A stretch of 16,755 bases of DNA, taken from Lachnospiraceae bacterium. Its GTDB lineage: Bacteria; Bacillota_A; Clostridia; Lachnospirales; Lachnospiraceae. A model generated the notes under the pieces. The model searched no databases. It had not been told where the DNA came from and saw only the letters and a program-made list of their open reading frames with translations. This document shows, piece by piece, positions 1 to 5,842 of this stretch. The position numbers and the translations under genes are program-made. Location of the stretch: NCBI GenBank assembly GCA_017390645.1, contig JAFPAZ010000133.1, positions 1-16,755 on the forward strand, in the 5' to 3' direction. Every line of letters begins with the position of its first letter. Position 1 is the stretch's first letter.

Positions 1-227
1 CCTGTTTCAAAGGCCTCTCTTACTCTTTTTACGGCAAGTACCGTCTTCCCAAGTTCATCATCCATAGATGCTAAATCTTCTTCTCTTCTTCTGGCACGTT
101 CTTCAATGTCTTGGGAATTTTCTGCCATATATTCCTCCAAAGACTTTACGTTTCTGTCTTCATCCGGATTTGTATAATAATCATCCATATATTCCCAATC
201 TAAAATTTCATTCTTATTATCTTTCAC
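1..227 (-). CDS. Unrecognised charged protein, N-terminal part (cut by left edge)
   Basis: An open frame on the minus strand starts at a GTG (225-227) and runs off the left edge; about 75 residues are visible. A GGAGG sequence lies 10 bases before the GTG, and a sigma-A promoter lies about 77 bases further upstream, so this is probably a real gene start. The peptide begins VKDNKNEILDWEYMDDYY and is rich in Asp, Glu, Arg and Lys, with a likely helical stretch around EERARRREEDLASMDDELG. No signal peptide or membrane segment is visible. An internal ATG at 127-129 also has a GGAGG in front of it, so a shorter start is possible. I do not recognise the family, and nothing here reveals its function. 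It is transcribed divergently from sigG. Confidence 0.6.
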   Translation of the reverse strand, partial: MKDNKNEILDWEYMDDYYTNPDEDRNVKSLEEYMAENSQDIEERARRREEDLASMDDELGKTVLAVKRVREAFET

Positions 228-251
228 TTTTACCAAGCCTCCATCTCATAT

Positions 252-293
252 TATGATATTGGGTTTAAAAGATATTACACCCTTGATATCATA
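252..293. repeat. Inverted repeat in the divergent intergenic region
   Basis: TATGATAT (252-259) pairs with ATATCATA (286-293), and an inner GGG (261-263) pairs with CCC (280-282). The repeat lies in the predicted leader of the minus-strand gene and upstream of sigG, so it could be an RNA hairpin or an operator. The right arm includes CATATTA (290-296), which resembles a sigma-G -10 box, but there is no good -35 partner. Confidence 0.4.
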
Positions 294-303
294 TTATTTT
301 TTT

Positions 304-332
304 ATTGTAACTCATTTTTGCCCTTTTGTAAA
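304..332 (-). promoter_or_regulatory. Sigma-A promoter of the left-edge gene
   Basis: Read on the minus strand, TTTACA (327-332) and TACAAT (304-309) are separated by exactly 17 bases. Each matches the sigma-A consensus at five of six positions. The predicted transcript would start near 297 and have a leader of about 70 bases before the GTG start at 227. Confidence 0.6.
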
Positions 333-428
333 AAAAAATTTCGTATAAATTCACCTCCTTTTGTAAATCCTTTTACTATTACTTGTTTCACTTCATCATT
401 TTATTTGAAATACTATTGGAGGATTACC

Positions 429-1205
429 ATGAACAAAGTTGAAATCTGTGGGGTAAACACCTCAAAATTACCCTTATTATCCAATCAGGAAAAAGAAGAT
501 CTGCTGATAGAAATTAAGAATGGAAACATAAGTGCCAGGGAAACTTATATCAAAGGAAATCTAAGACTTGTATTAAGTGTTATCCAAAGATTTTCGAACA
601 GCAATGAGTCCGCCGATGATTTATTTCAGGTGGGCTGTATTGGTCTTATGAAAGCAATCGATAATTTCGATACTACATTGGGAGTACGTTTTTCAACTTA
701 TGCAGTACCTATGATTTTAGGCGAATGTAAACGTTTCCTAAGAGATACGCAAAATCCCATTCGCGTATCCCGTTCTCTTCGCGACGTAGCATATAAAGCC
801 ATCTACGCAAAAGAGCAATTACAAAGAAAAATGGACCGTGAACCTACCATTGAAGAAATTTCCAAAGAAATTTCCATGAGCAAAGAACTCATTGTCAACG
901 CTTTAGATGCAATCTGCAATCCGGTATCTTTATATGAGCCGGTTTATCAGGAAGGCGGAGATATTCTTTACATTATGGATCAAATCAGTGACAAGAAAAA
1001 CAAGGAAGAACATTGGGTAGAAGAAATTTCCCTGCGGGATGCCATGGACCATCTCCCACAAAGAGAATATGATATTATTAAACTTCGCTTTTACGAAGGA
1101 AAAACCCAGACTGAGGTGGCTGACGAAATAGCCATCTCTCAGGCTCAGGTATCCCGTCTCGAGAAAAACGCCTTAAAATATATGAAAAATTATTTAAAAG
1201 AATAA
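429..1205 (+). CDS. sigG: RNA polymerase sporulation sigma factor sigma-G
   Basis: This encodes the late forespore-specific sigma factor that directs transcription of spore-protection and germination genes after engulfment. The chosen ATG at 429 follows GGAGG with good spacing and gives 258 residues, close to the 260 of Bacillus subtilis SigG. The frame is open further upstream to 318 but without family similarity. The N-terminus NKVEICGVNTSKLP is almost identical to known SigG proteins. Region 2 spans about residues 40-110 (NLRLVLSVIQRF, DDLFQVGCIGLMKAIDNF). Region 3 contains NPIRVSRSLRD, and the region 4 helix-turn-helix is at about 223-250 (GKTQTEVADEIAISQAQVSRL). In many spore formers sigG directly follows sigE in the same orientation; here it is inverted and separated from sigE by two genes. 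I see no convincing sigma-F or sigma-G promoter upstream. Confidence 0.95.
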   Translation: MNKVEICGVNTSKLPLLSNQEKEDLLIEIKNGNISARETYIKGNLRLVLSVIQRFSNSNESADDLFQVGCIGLMKAIDNFDTTLGVRFSTYAVPMILGECKRFLRDTQNPIRVSRSLRDVAYKAIYAKEQLQRKMDREPTIEEISKEISMSKELIVNALDAICNPVSLYEPVYQEGGDILYIMDQISDKKNKEEHWVEEISLRDAMDHLPQREYDIIKLRFYEGKTQTEVADEIAISQAQVSRLEKNALKYMKNYLKE

Positions 1206-1360
1206 CATTCAAAATTATTCACAACCCCAATTATAAAGATATGTTTATGTATGTTTCCTTGTTAACAATCATATCTTCCATCATTCATAAGAAAAAACAA
1301 ACACTATCTTTTTTTAATTTAACTCTATTTTTTTCCTATTAATCCAAAAAAAGAGACGTT

Positions 1361-1422
1361 TTGTTTCATATTCACATTTTTTGCTATAATATAACAATTA
1401 TAACAAAATTTATTGCTATAAT
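1361..1422 (+). promoter_or_regulatory. Two tandem extended -10 promoters
   Basis: The sequence TTGCTATAAT occurs twice, with TATAAT at 1385-1390 and 1417-1422, each preceded by TG one base upstream (an extended -10 box). The first has a weak TTGTTT -35 at 1361-1366. The second has no recognisable -35, which extended -10 promoters can tolerate. Both point into the hairpin-rich stretch that follows, with predicted starts near 1397 and 1429. Confidence 0.5.
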
Positions 1423-1428
1423 AATTCT

Positions 1429-1599
1429 TGAAAGTTATATCAAAATTTACATTTCTTTCTAAAATCTGTTATCATTGCATATGATAACGAATTCATCCGA
1501 CTGTACCTTTTTATATACAGTCCTCTTTGGCTACTTTTTGAATAAAGTAGCCGGTCTGTTATCCTGGTTCCTTATTCTACTGGAACCAGGATTCTTTTT
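1429..1599 (+). ncRNA. Candidate structured small RNA
   Basis: Nothing in this stretch looks protein-coding on the plus strand. Four perfect hairpins follow each other: an 8-bp stem (1468-1488, loop of 5), a 7-bp stem (1499-1522), a 9-bp stem (1529-1552, loop of 6) and an 11-bp stem (1561-1592) followed by a T-rich run. Two extended -10 promoters sit just upstream, predicting a transcript of about 170-200 nt. The last part, 1531-1599, is antisense to the 3' end of the LytTR regulator gene. The region between sigG and the first promoter (1206-1360) is AT-rich and otherwise empty apart from a weak long-loop repeat (1236-1243 with 1270-1277). I do not recognise an RNA family. It could instead be only the distant 3' end of sigG mRNA. 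Confidence 0.35.
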
Positions 1600-2346
1600 A
1601 TCTTTTATTTTCCCGGTTTCACATAATTCTTTCAACTCTTTTTTGAATTGCTTTATTAAAACAGAACCTATTTCAACTTTTATATTTTTCTCCTTTAATT
1701 CCAGATAGCGATTGGTATAATCAATACTTTTAATATATTTCAGATTCACTATCGTGTTTTTGCTACATCGCAAAAATTGTTCCGAATTCAACTGATTTAA
1801 AATCTGTGGACAGGTAATATAGGATAACTCAACATCCCTGTCTATGGCATGTATCCATACTTTTCTTTGCATGTTTTCAATGTACACAATATCCTTTTTT
1901 CTAAAATAATAAAAAATACCTTTGTTTCGGAAAACCGCATATTCTTTCTTCTTTTTATACCCGGGAAAAGTAAGTGCTTTTGTAATGATACCTTTTAATT
2001 TTTCCATATGATAGGGTCTTTCCATATATCCATAACACCTTAACATAGTATAAGCATACATTTTCACCTCTTCTAACGAGGACAAAAAGATAACAGGTGT
2101 AAAATGATAACACTGCAATTCCCTCAATCTGCCAACAAATTCTATTCCTGGAACTTCCGCCGTTCTTTTCTCACCCGCTGTTACATCTACCACAAACAAA
2201 TCTATGCTGCGCTCTAGTGCAATCTGGTATGCCTTTGAAATTTCATTTACAACATATACTCTGTTTTCTTTCTCTATTTCCGTTATCATTCTTCGGAGAG
2301 TTTCTGCCTCTGTTTCATCTGCATTTAATATCATTATGTTTTTCAT
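1531..2346 (-). CDS. Orphan response regulator, atypical receiver plus LytTR DNA-binding domain
   Basis: The 271-residue product joins a receiver-like domain (about 1-125) to a LytTR DNA-binding domain (about 137-240). The receiver shows a predicted phosphoacceptor Asp54 (FVVDV), acidic residues Asp10-Glu11 and Ser89-Ser90. The usual Lys-Pro near its end is Arg110-Pro111 (YMERPYH), so phosphorylation may be weak or absent. LytTR signatures include DIVYIE and FLRCSKNTIVNLKYI. LytTR regulators often control peptide signalling or surface functions, but no sensor kinase or exporter is adjacent and the target is unknown. The ATG at 2346 is preferred to the TTG at 2358 because GGATTGGA precedes it at better spacing. 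The last 30 residues lie beyond the LytTR fold and are encoded by two hairpin sequences that overlap the plus-strand terminator. The gene converges on sigG. Confidence 0.85.
   Translation of the reverse strand: MKNIMILNADETEAETLRRMITEIEKENRVYVVNEISKAYQIALERSIDLFVVDVTAGEKRTAEVPGIEFVGRLRELQCYHFTPVIFLSSLEEVKMYAYTMLRCYGYMERPYHMEKLKGIITKALTFPGYKKKKEYAVFRNKGIFYYFRKKDIVYIENMQRKVWIHAIDRDVELSYITCPQILNQLNSEQFLRCSKNTIVNLKYIKSIDYTNRYLELKEKNIKVEIGSVLIKQFKKELKELCETGKIKDKKNPGSSRIRNQDNRPATLFKK
1561..1599 (+). terminator. Rho-independent terminator, plus strand
   Basis: ATCCTGGTTCC (1561-1571) and GGAACCAGGAT (1582-1592) form a perfect 11-bp stem with a 10-base loop. TCTTTTTA follows directly on the plus strand. 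No T-run follows in the minus direction, so it ends plus-strand transcripts, either sigG read-through or the candidate small RNA. It lies inside the 3' end of the convergent LytTR gene. Confidence 0.7.
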
Positions 2347-2398
2347 TTTAATTTCCAATCCATTTCTTGAAATCTTTTGTATTCATCTTTTATCTTAG

Positions 2399-2404
2399 AT
2401 TATA
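2399..2404 (-). promoter_or_regulatory. Possible -10 box for the LytTR gene
   Basis: TATAAT on the minus strand lies about 50 bases before the chosen LytTR start and just beyond the aroA terminator. The -35 region is poor: the nearest TTGAAT is 20 bases upstream and inside the terminator stem. It is offered because the terminator upstream implies that the gene needs its own promoter. Confidence 0.3.
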
Positions 2405-2410
2405 CTTTTC

Positions 2411-2456
2411 CGTGAAAAAAGAAAATTCAAGAATTATAATATCCTTGAATTTTCTT
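2411..2456 (-). terminator. Rho-independent terminator after aroA
   Basis: Thirteen-base arms at 2444-2456 and 2419-2431 are perfect complements with a 12-base loop. On the minus strand a run of six T residues follows (2415-2420, partly paired). It lies 8 bases after the aroA stop, and the following LytTR gene begins beyond it. Confidence 0.75.
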
Positions 2457-2464
2457 CTTGTATA

Positions 2465-3751
2465 CTATTTTGTAAGGTTATCCAAAATAAAGAAATATTC
2501 TTCAAATGTTTTTTTGCAACACATCGGGTCATCTATTACAATTCCTTCTGTTTTTAAACCCACCAGAGAAAAAGCCATAGCTACTCTATGATCTTCATAG
2601 GTTTTTATCACTGCCGGATTGACTTTTCCAGGATAAATTGTAATAGCATCCTCTTCTTCCTCAGTTCTAACTCCCATTCGTCCTAATTCTGTTGCAATGG
2701 CATTTAAACGGTCGGATTCCTGTAATCTTATATGTCCAATATGTTCTATCCTGCTTGGTCCATCTGCAAAAACTGCTAATGCTGCCAAGGTAAGTGCCTG
2801 GTCCGAAAAGTTGTTCATATCCACCTTCACACCTTTTAGCCGGCTGGTTCCTTTCACCTGAATCCCTTCCCCGGTATCTGAAACTTTACATCCCATCTGT
2901 TCTAGTACTTCCAGAAACATCATATCTCCCTGCATACTGTTTTTATGCACATTTTTTATAGTTACACAACCATTCGTAAGTGCAGCCATTGCCCAAAAAT
3001 AACAGGCAGCAGAAACATCCGGTTCAATCTGATATTTCTTTGATTTATACCCGGCACCTGCTTCCACCACATACTCTTCCCCATCAAATTTCGTCTTTAC
3101 TCCAAAGTCCTCCATCATATTCATGGTTATCTTAATATAAGAGCCTGTTTTCTTTTCACTTGTTATCTTTAATTTTAAGCCATCCTTACACATTACACCT
3201 GTCATCAAAAAAGCACTTAAAAATTGAGTGCTTTTACTAATATCCAGAGAAACCGCCCATGGACCTTTTTTTCGCTTTCCGGCTCCTTCTATAATAACAG
3301 GAAGATAATAGGGTTCTTTTAGATATGTAATGTTTGCTCCTATTTGTTCCAGCGCTTCAAACAATGGACGCATTGGACGTTTTTCCATTTGCGAAGATGC
3401 CTGTATCTCGTAAACACCATCTGAGAGGCCACACATCGCGGATAAAAACCTGGCTGCCGTGCCTGCACTCCCTACATAAATCTTTCCTGTCTTTTTCGGA
3501 ATTTTTCCCTTTTCTCCTTTTACAATAACCTGCTTCTTCTCTTCATCCATCTTAACTTCAAATCCAAGATCTTGTAAAGCCTTTAAGAAATTTCTTGAGT
3601 CATCACTAAATAATGTTCCGTCAAGCACACTGGTCCCATCTGCCAAAGCACAAATAAGCAATGCCCGGTTAGTAATACTTTTAGAACCCGGTACAAAATC
3701 GAAAACACCTTCAATTTTATCTTTTACTGGATTTACCTTGTATTGTTCCAT
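2465..3751 (-). CDS. aroA: 3-phosphoshikimate 1-carboxyvinyltransferase (EPSP synthase)
   Basis: This cytosolic enzyme joins shikimate-3-phosphate and phosphoenolpyruvate in step six of the shikimate pathway. The chosen ATG at 3751 follows AGAAAGGTG and gives 428 residues, the usual family length. The longer frame to 3805 overlaps the promoter and is rejected. Motifs by eye: VPGSKSITNR (20-29, Lys24, Arg29), GSAGTAAR (94-101, usually GNAGT), RPM (125-127), SKSTQF (172-177), FSDQA (Asp317), QESDR (343-347), YEDHR and KKTFEEYF near the end. The position usually Lys in K-E-T/S-D-R (Lys340 in Escherichia coli, a shikimate-phosphate contact) is Gln343 here. It has its own sigma-A promoter and terminator and sits among sporulation genes with no other aromatic-pathway gene nearby, so it looks like an independent unit. 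Confidence 0.93.
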   Translation of the reverse strand: MEQYKVNPVKDKIEGVFDFVPGSKSITNRALLICALADGTSVLDGTLFSDDSRNFLKALQDLGFEVKMDEEKKQVIVKGEKGKIPKKTGKIYVGSAGTAARFLSAMCGLSDGVYEIQASSQMEKRPMRPLFEALEQIGANITYLKEPYYLPVIIEGAGKRKKGPWAVSLDISKSTQFLSAFLMTGVMCKDGLKLKITSEKKTGSYIKITMNMMEDFGVKTKFDGEEYVVEAGAGYKSKKYQIEPDVSAACYFWAMAALTNGCVTIKNVHKNSMQGDMMFLEVLEQMGCKVSDTGEGIQVKGTSRLKGVKVDMNNFSDQALTLAALAVFADGPSRIEHIGHIRLQESDRLNAIATELGRMGVRTEEEEDAITIYPGKVNPAVIKTYEDHRVAMAFSLVGLKTEGIVIDDPMCCKKTFEEYFFILDNLTK

Positions 3752-3793
3752 GTCATAATGCACCTTTCTAAAAATCGACTTTTGTTGGATTCT

Positions 3794-3822
3794 ATTATAA
3801 TTCATCCTTCATGAAACAACAA
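3794..3822 (-). promoter_or_regulatory. Sigma-A promoter of aroA
   Basis: On the minus strand TTGTTG (3817-3822) and TATAAT (3794-3799) are separated by 17 bases. The predicted start near 3788 gives a leader of about 37 bases before the aroA ATG at 3751. There is no clear terminator after sigE, so some read-through from the spoIIG unit is possible. The gap 3823-3913 holds only a weak short stem near 3856-3870. Confidence 0.6.
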
Positions 3823-3913
3823 GAAAAATTTCTAATCCCCCAAATAAGATATTGCTGTGAAAACAATCACAACTCCCTTCAAAATATATGGCAGAGTAAC
3901 TAAACTTCTTAAT

Positions 3914-4663
3914 TTACGATAATTTTATCATCTCTCTTCTAAGACGTTTAATTATCTTTTTTTCCAATCTGGAAATATATGACTGTGAAATTCCCAAAAT
4001 ATCTGCCACTTCTTTTTGGGTTCTTTCTTCTCCATCTTTTGTATTAATCCCAAATCTCAGGCTTATAATTAGTTTTTCCCTATCATTTAGTGTACTAATG
4101 GCCCTTTTCAACAGTTTCTTATCTACCTCATCTTCCAAATCGCGATATATAATATCTTCGTCTGTACCCAGGATGTCAGACAATAGTAATTCATTTCCAT
4201 CCCAATCTACATTTAGCGGTTCATCTATACTAACCTCAAATTTGGTTTTATTATTTCTTCTTAAATACATTAAGATTTCATTTTCAATGCATCTTGAAGC
4301 ATATGTAGCAAGTTTAATATTTTTATTTGGATTAAAAGTATTAATGGCTTTGATCAACCCGATGGTACCAATAGATATCAAGTCTTCAACACCAACCCCG
4401 GTATTATCAAACTTTTTTGCAATATAAACTACAAGTCTCAAATTCCTTTCAATTAGCACTTTTTTGGCTTCACTGTCTTGTTTTCCACCTAAACATTCAA
4501 GTACTTTGATTTCTTCTTCCGGCTCTAACGGAGCAGGCAGAATTTCTGTTCCACCTATATAATGAAGTTGCCCTTCCTTTGGCAGAAAAATATTTCTGAC
4601 ACTACTCACCATATTAAATTTTATTCTGCTATTTTCATTATAGCAAATTTCATATTGACTCAT
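3914..4663 (-). CDS. sigE: RNA polymerase sporulation sigma factor sigma-E precursor (pro-sigma-E)
   Basis: This is the early mother-cell sigma factor, made as an inactive precursor and cleaved by SpoIIGA. The 249-residue start at 4663 has GGAGG 7 bases before ATG, so the N-terminus is well supported. The mature part begins near [13 protein letters not shown] (34-46). Region 2 includes [26 protein letters not shown] and [19 protein letters not shown] (117-135). Region 4 is at about 213-245 ([21 protein letters not shown]), nearly the same as Bacillus SigE. The pro-sequence is about 33 residues, some 7 longer than in Bacillus subtilis, and its first 12 residues are polar ([12 protein letters not shown]) rather than basic and amphipathic. 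Only VRNIFLP looks hydrophobic enough to touch the membrane. The gene lies 31 bases after spoIIGA, in the same transcript. Confidence 0.95.
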   Translation of the reverse strand: MSQYEICYNENSRIKFNMVSSVRNIFLPKEGQLHYIGGTEILPAPLEPEEEIKVLECLGGKQDSEAKKVLIERNLRLVVYIAKKFDNTGVGVEDLISIGTIGLIKAINTFNPNKNIKLATYASRCIENEILMYLRRNNKTKFEVSIDEPLNVDWDGNELLLSDILGTDEDIIYRDLEDEVDKKLLKRAISTLNDREKLIISLRFGINTKDGEERTQKEVADILGISQSYISRLEKKIIKRLRREMIKLS

Positions 4664-4694
4664 TTTTTATCCTCCATTTAGCACAAACTGCTGT

Positions 4695-5573
4695 CTACAT
4701 TAATTCTGTATGTAGTAACACTTCATATTCTCTTTCAAACGAAAGCGTTTCTTTTTGTAATGCCATATAGCCTTTTTCCTTTTTTTCGTTTTTATCACCA
4801 ATATAAATCCGATCATATAAAACGCAAATAAAAAAGCCTGTATTTCCCGCTGCACATTGATATGGAATAAGACGAAATATCATAGAATTAAGAGTAAAAT
4901 TTTTATCTATTTCTTCCGGCTTCTCCAGGTAACAGTTTAAAAATTCTATTTCTTCCGGCGTAAACAATGATTTTACACAATCAAATTCCACCAAAATAAC
5001 CGGTTTATGAGAAACAGGCTCATATAAACGATTTCCCGTATCTATATATCCCTGTATTTTCACTCTTTCCCCACTTCGTTCAATGATTACCGGAACTATA
5101 TAGGAAACTATTTTTTCCTGTTTCCGAATAATATAAATTATTTTTCCAATTAGAAAATAATTAAAAAAGATAAATATCAAAAAAGTAAACGTAGTTATTA
5201 TGACGCTTTTTCCTTTTAAGATTTGCCTAATACCGGTTCCGTAATATAAAAAATTAATGACACCCCCAGAAGTAAAAGATAAGGTAAATAATAGCAGAGT
5301 ATCATAAATGTAATGGTATAAATTTTGTTTTCCATAAACAAGAACTATCATAATCCAACATAACATCCACATTCCAACCACAGAAGCCCACCTATATTTT
5401 TCATACGCCAGCAGATAAATCATGCAAGCTCCCAGACTACCTACACTGCTTGCCAGAATATTTCTCTTCCGGTTTATTTTTTTCTTCCGCATCTTTTCCA
5501 CCAATTTAAGCAAGGTGAAATCCATAATAAAATTAACAATAAAAACTACATCTATGTACACACAAAGTATCAC
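4695..5573 (-). CDS. spoIIGA: Sigma-E processing membrane aspartic peptidase SpoIIGA
   Basis: SpoIIGA sits in the sporulation septum and cleaves the pro-sequence from pro-sigma-E once SpoIIR signals from the forespore. The 292-residue product has five hydrophobic segments (about 2-24, 40-57, 63-80, 90-110 and 123-148), then a soluble domain. The aspartic-protease motif YIDTGNRLYEP gives catalytic Asp178, close to Asp183 in Bacillus subtilis. The C-terminal IPYQCAAG and YEVLLHTELM segments also fit the family. GTG at 5573 is chosen because GGAGG lies 6 bases upstream, the peptide then starts CVYIDVVFIVNF as family members do, and the predicted transcription start near 5615 excludes the longer frame from 5678. 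A six-codon upstream ORF overlaps this start. sigE, encoding the substrate, follows. Confidence 0.92.
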   Translation of the reverse strand: MILCVYIDVVFIVNFIMDFTLLKLVEKMRKKKINRKRNILASSVGSLGACMIYLLAYEKYRWASVVGMWMLCWIMIVLVYGKQNLYHYIYDTLLLFTLSFTSGGVINFLYYGTGIRQILKGKSVIITTFTFLIFIFFNYFLIGKIIYIIRKQEKIVSYIVPVIIERSGERVKIQGYIDTGNRLYEPVSHKPVILVEFDCVKSLFTPEEIEFLNCYLEKPEEIDKNFTLNSMIFRLIPYQCAAGNTGFFICVLYDRIYIGDKNEKKEKGYMALQKETLSFEREYEVLLHTELM

Positions 5574-5590
5574 TGTATACCTCCACGCAT
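5570..5590 (-). other. Six-codon upstream ORF overlapping the spoIIGA start
   Basis: An ATG at 5590 has its own AAGGAGG 8 bases upstream (5599-5605), and encodes MRGGIQ. Its TGA stop (5570-5572) shares bases with the spoIIGA GTG (5571-5573), giving a GTGA overlap. The codons GGA GGT inside it are also the ribosome binding site of spoIIGA. This arrangement suggests translational coupling. The peptide itself is probably not functional. Confidence 0.5.
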
Positions 5591-5621
5591 TTTTGCATCC
5601 TCCTTCGCCATTTGTATTTCC

Positions 5622-5663
5622 ATTATATTCCATATCATCTAAATAATTTGTCATTTTTTGCCA
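5622..5663 (-). promoter_or_regulatory. Predicted Spo0A-activated spoIIG promoter with tandem 0A boxes
   Basis: On the minus strand, ATGACA (5649-5654, one mismatch to TTGACA) and TATAAT (5622-5627) are separated by 21 bases, 4 more than optimal. The Bacillus subtilis spoIIG promoter is known for a similarly long spacer, which Spo0A overcomes. Two 0A-like boxes, TGGCAAA (5657-5663) and TGACAAA (5647-5653), each match TGTCGAA at five of seven positions. They are separated by 3 bases, as in known tandem 0A sites. A further box, GGTCGAA (5746-5752, six of seven), lies about 130 bases upstream of the predicted start. Confidence 0.6.
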
Positions 5664-5756
5664 GGCATAAAGAATCATAGAAATAAAAAAACATCCCCAG
5701 CACCAGAATTGAATTCTAATACCAGGGACGTCTAATTCTTTCCATTTCGACCCATT

Positions 5757-5802
5757 AAATAAAAAAAATGGTTATTACAAGTAAACTTGTATAACCATTT
5801 TT
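5757..5802 (-). terminator. Rho-independent terminator after ftsZ
   Basis: Arms at 5764-5775 (AAAAATGGTTAT) and 5791-5802 pair over 12 bp. A one-base bulge (5776) and a further 5-bp stem (ACAAG with CTTGT) lead to a 4-base loop. A T-run follows on the minus strand. It separates the dcw cluster from the spoIIG unit. A-rich flanks on both sides could make it work in both directions. Confidence 0.85.
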
Positions 5803-5842
5803 CTATAACTAAGTTTCATCTCGCTATATCACCAGAGAAACT

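Noticed and set aside
271..296. A possible sigma-E or sigma-G promoter for sigG (GATATT and CATATTA)
   Set aside because: Spacing and the -35 are poor, the boxes lie inside an inverted repeat, and the region is so AT-rich that such matches arise by chance.
318..428. A 37-codon N-terminal extension of sigG
   Set aside because: It has no ribosome binding site and no resemblance to SigG, while the ATG at 429 has GGAGG and gives the family N-terminus.
1475..1708. A 77-residue hydrophobic plus-strand ORF that could pass for a small toxin
   Set aside because: It begins at a TTG with no ribosome binding site, runs through the terminator hairpin, and lies opposite the LytTR coding sequence; the hydrophobicity comes from the T-rich strand.
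3752..3805. A longer AroA start at 3805
   Set aside because: It overlaps the aroA -10 box, and the ATG at 3751 has a good binding site and family-length product.
5574..5678. A longer SpoIIGA start at 5678
   Set aside because: The extension is polar and unlike the family, and it spans the predicted promoter, so it would lie upstream of the transcript start.
5705..5717. A short palindrome (AGAATT, one base, AATTCT) upstream of spoIIGA
   Set aside because: Six-base AT-rich arms are expected by chance here, and no known regulator site matches it.
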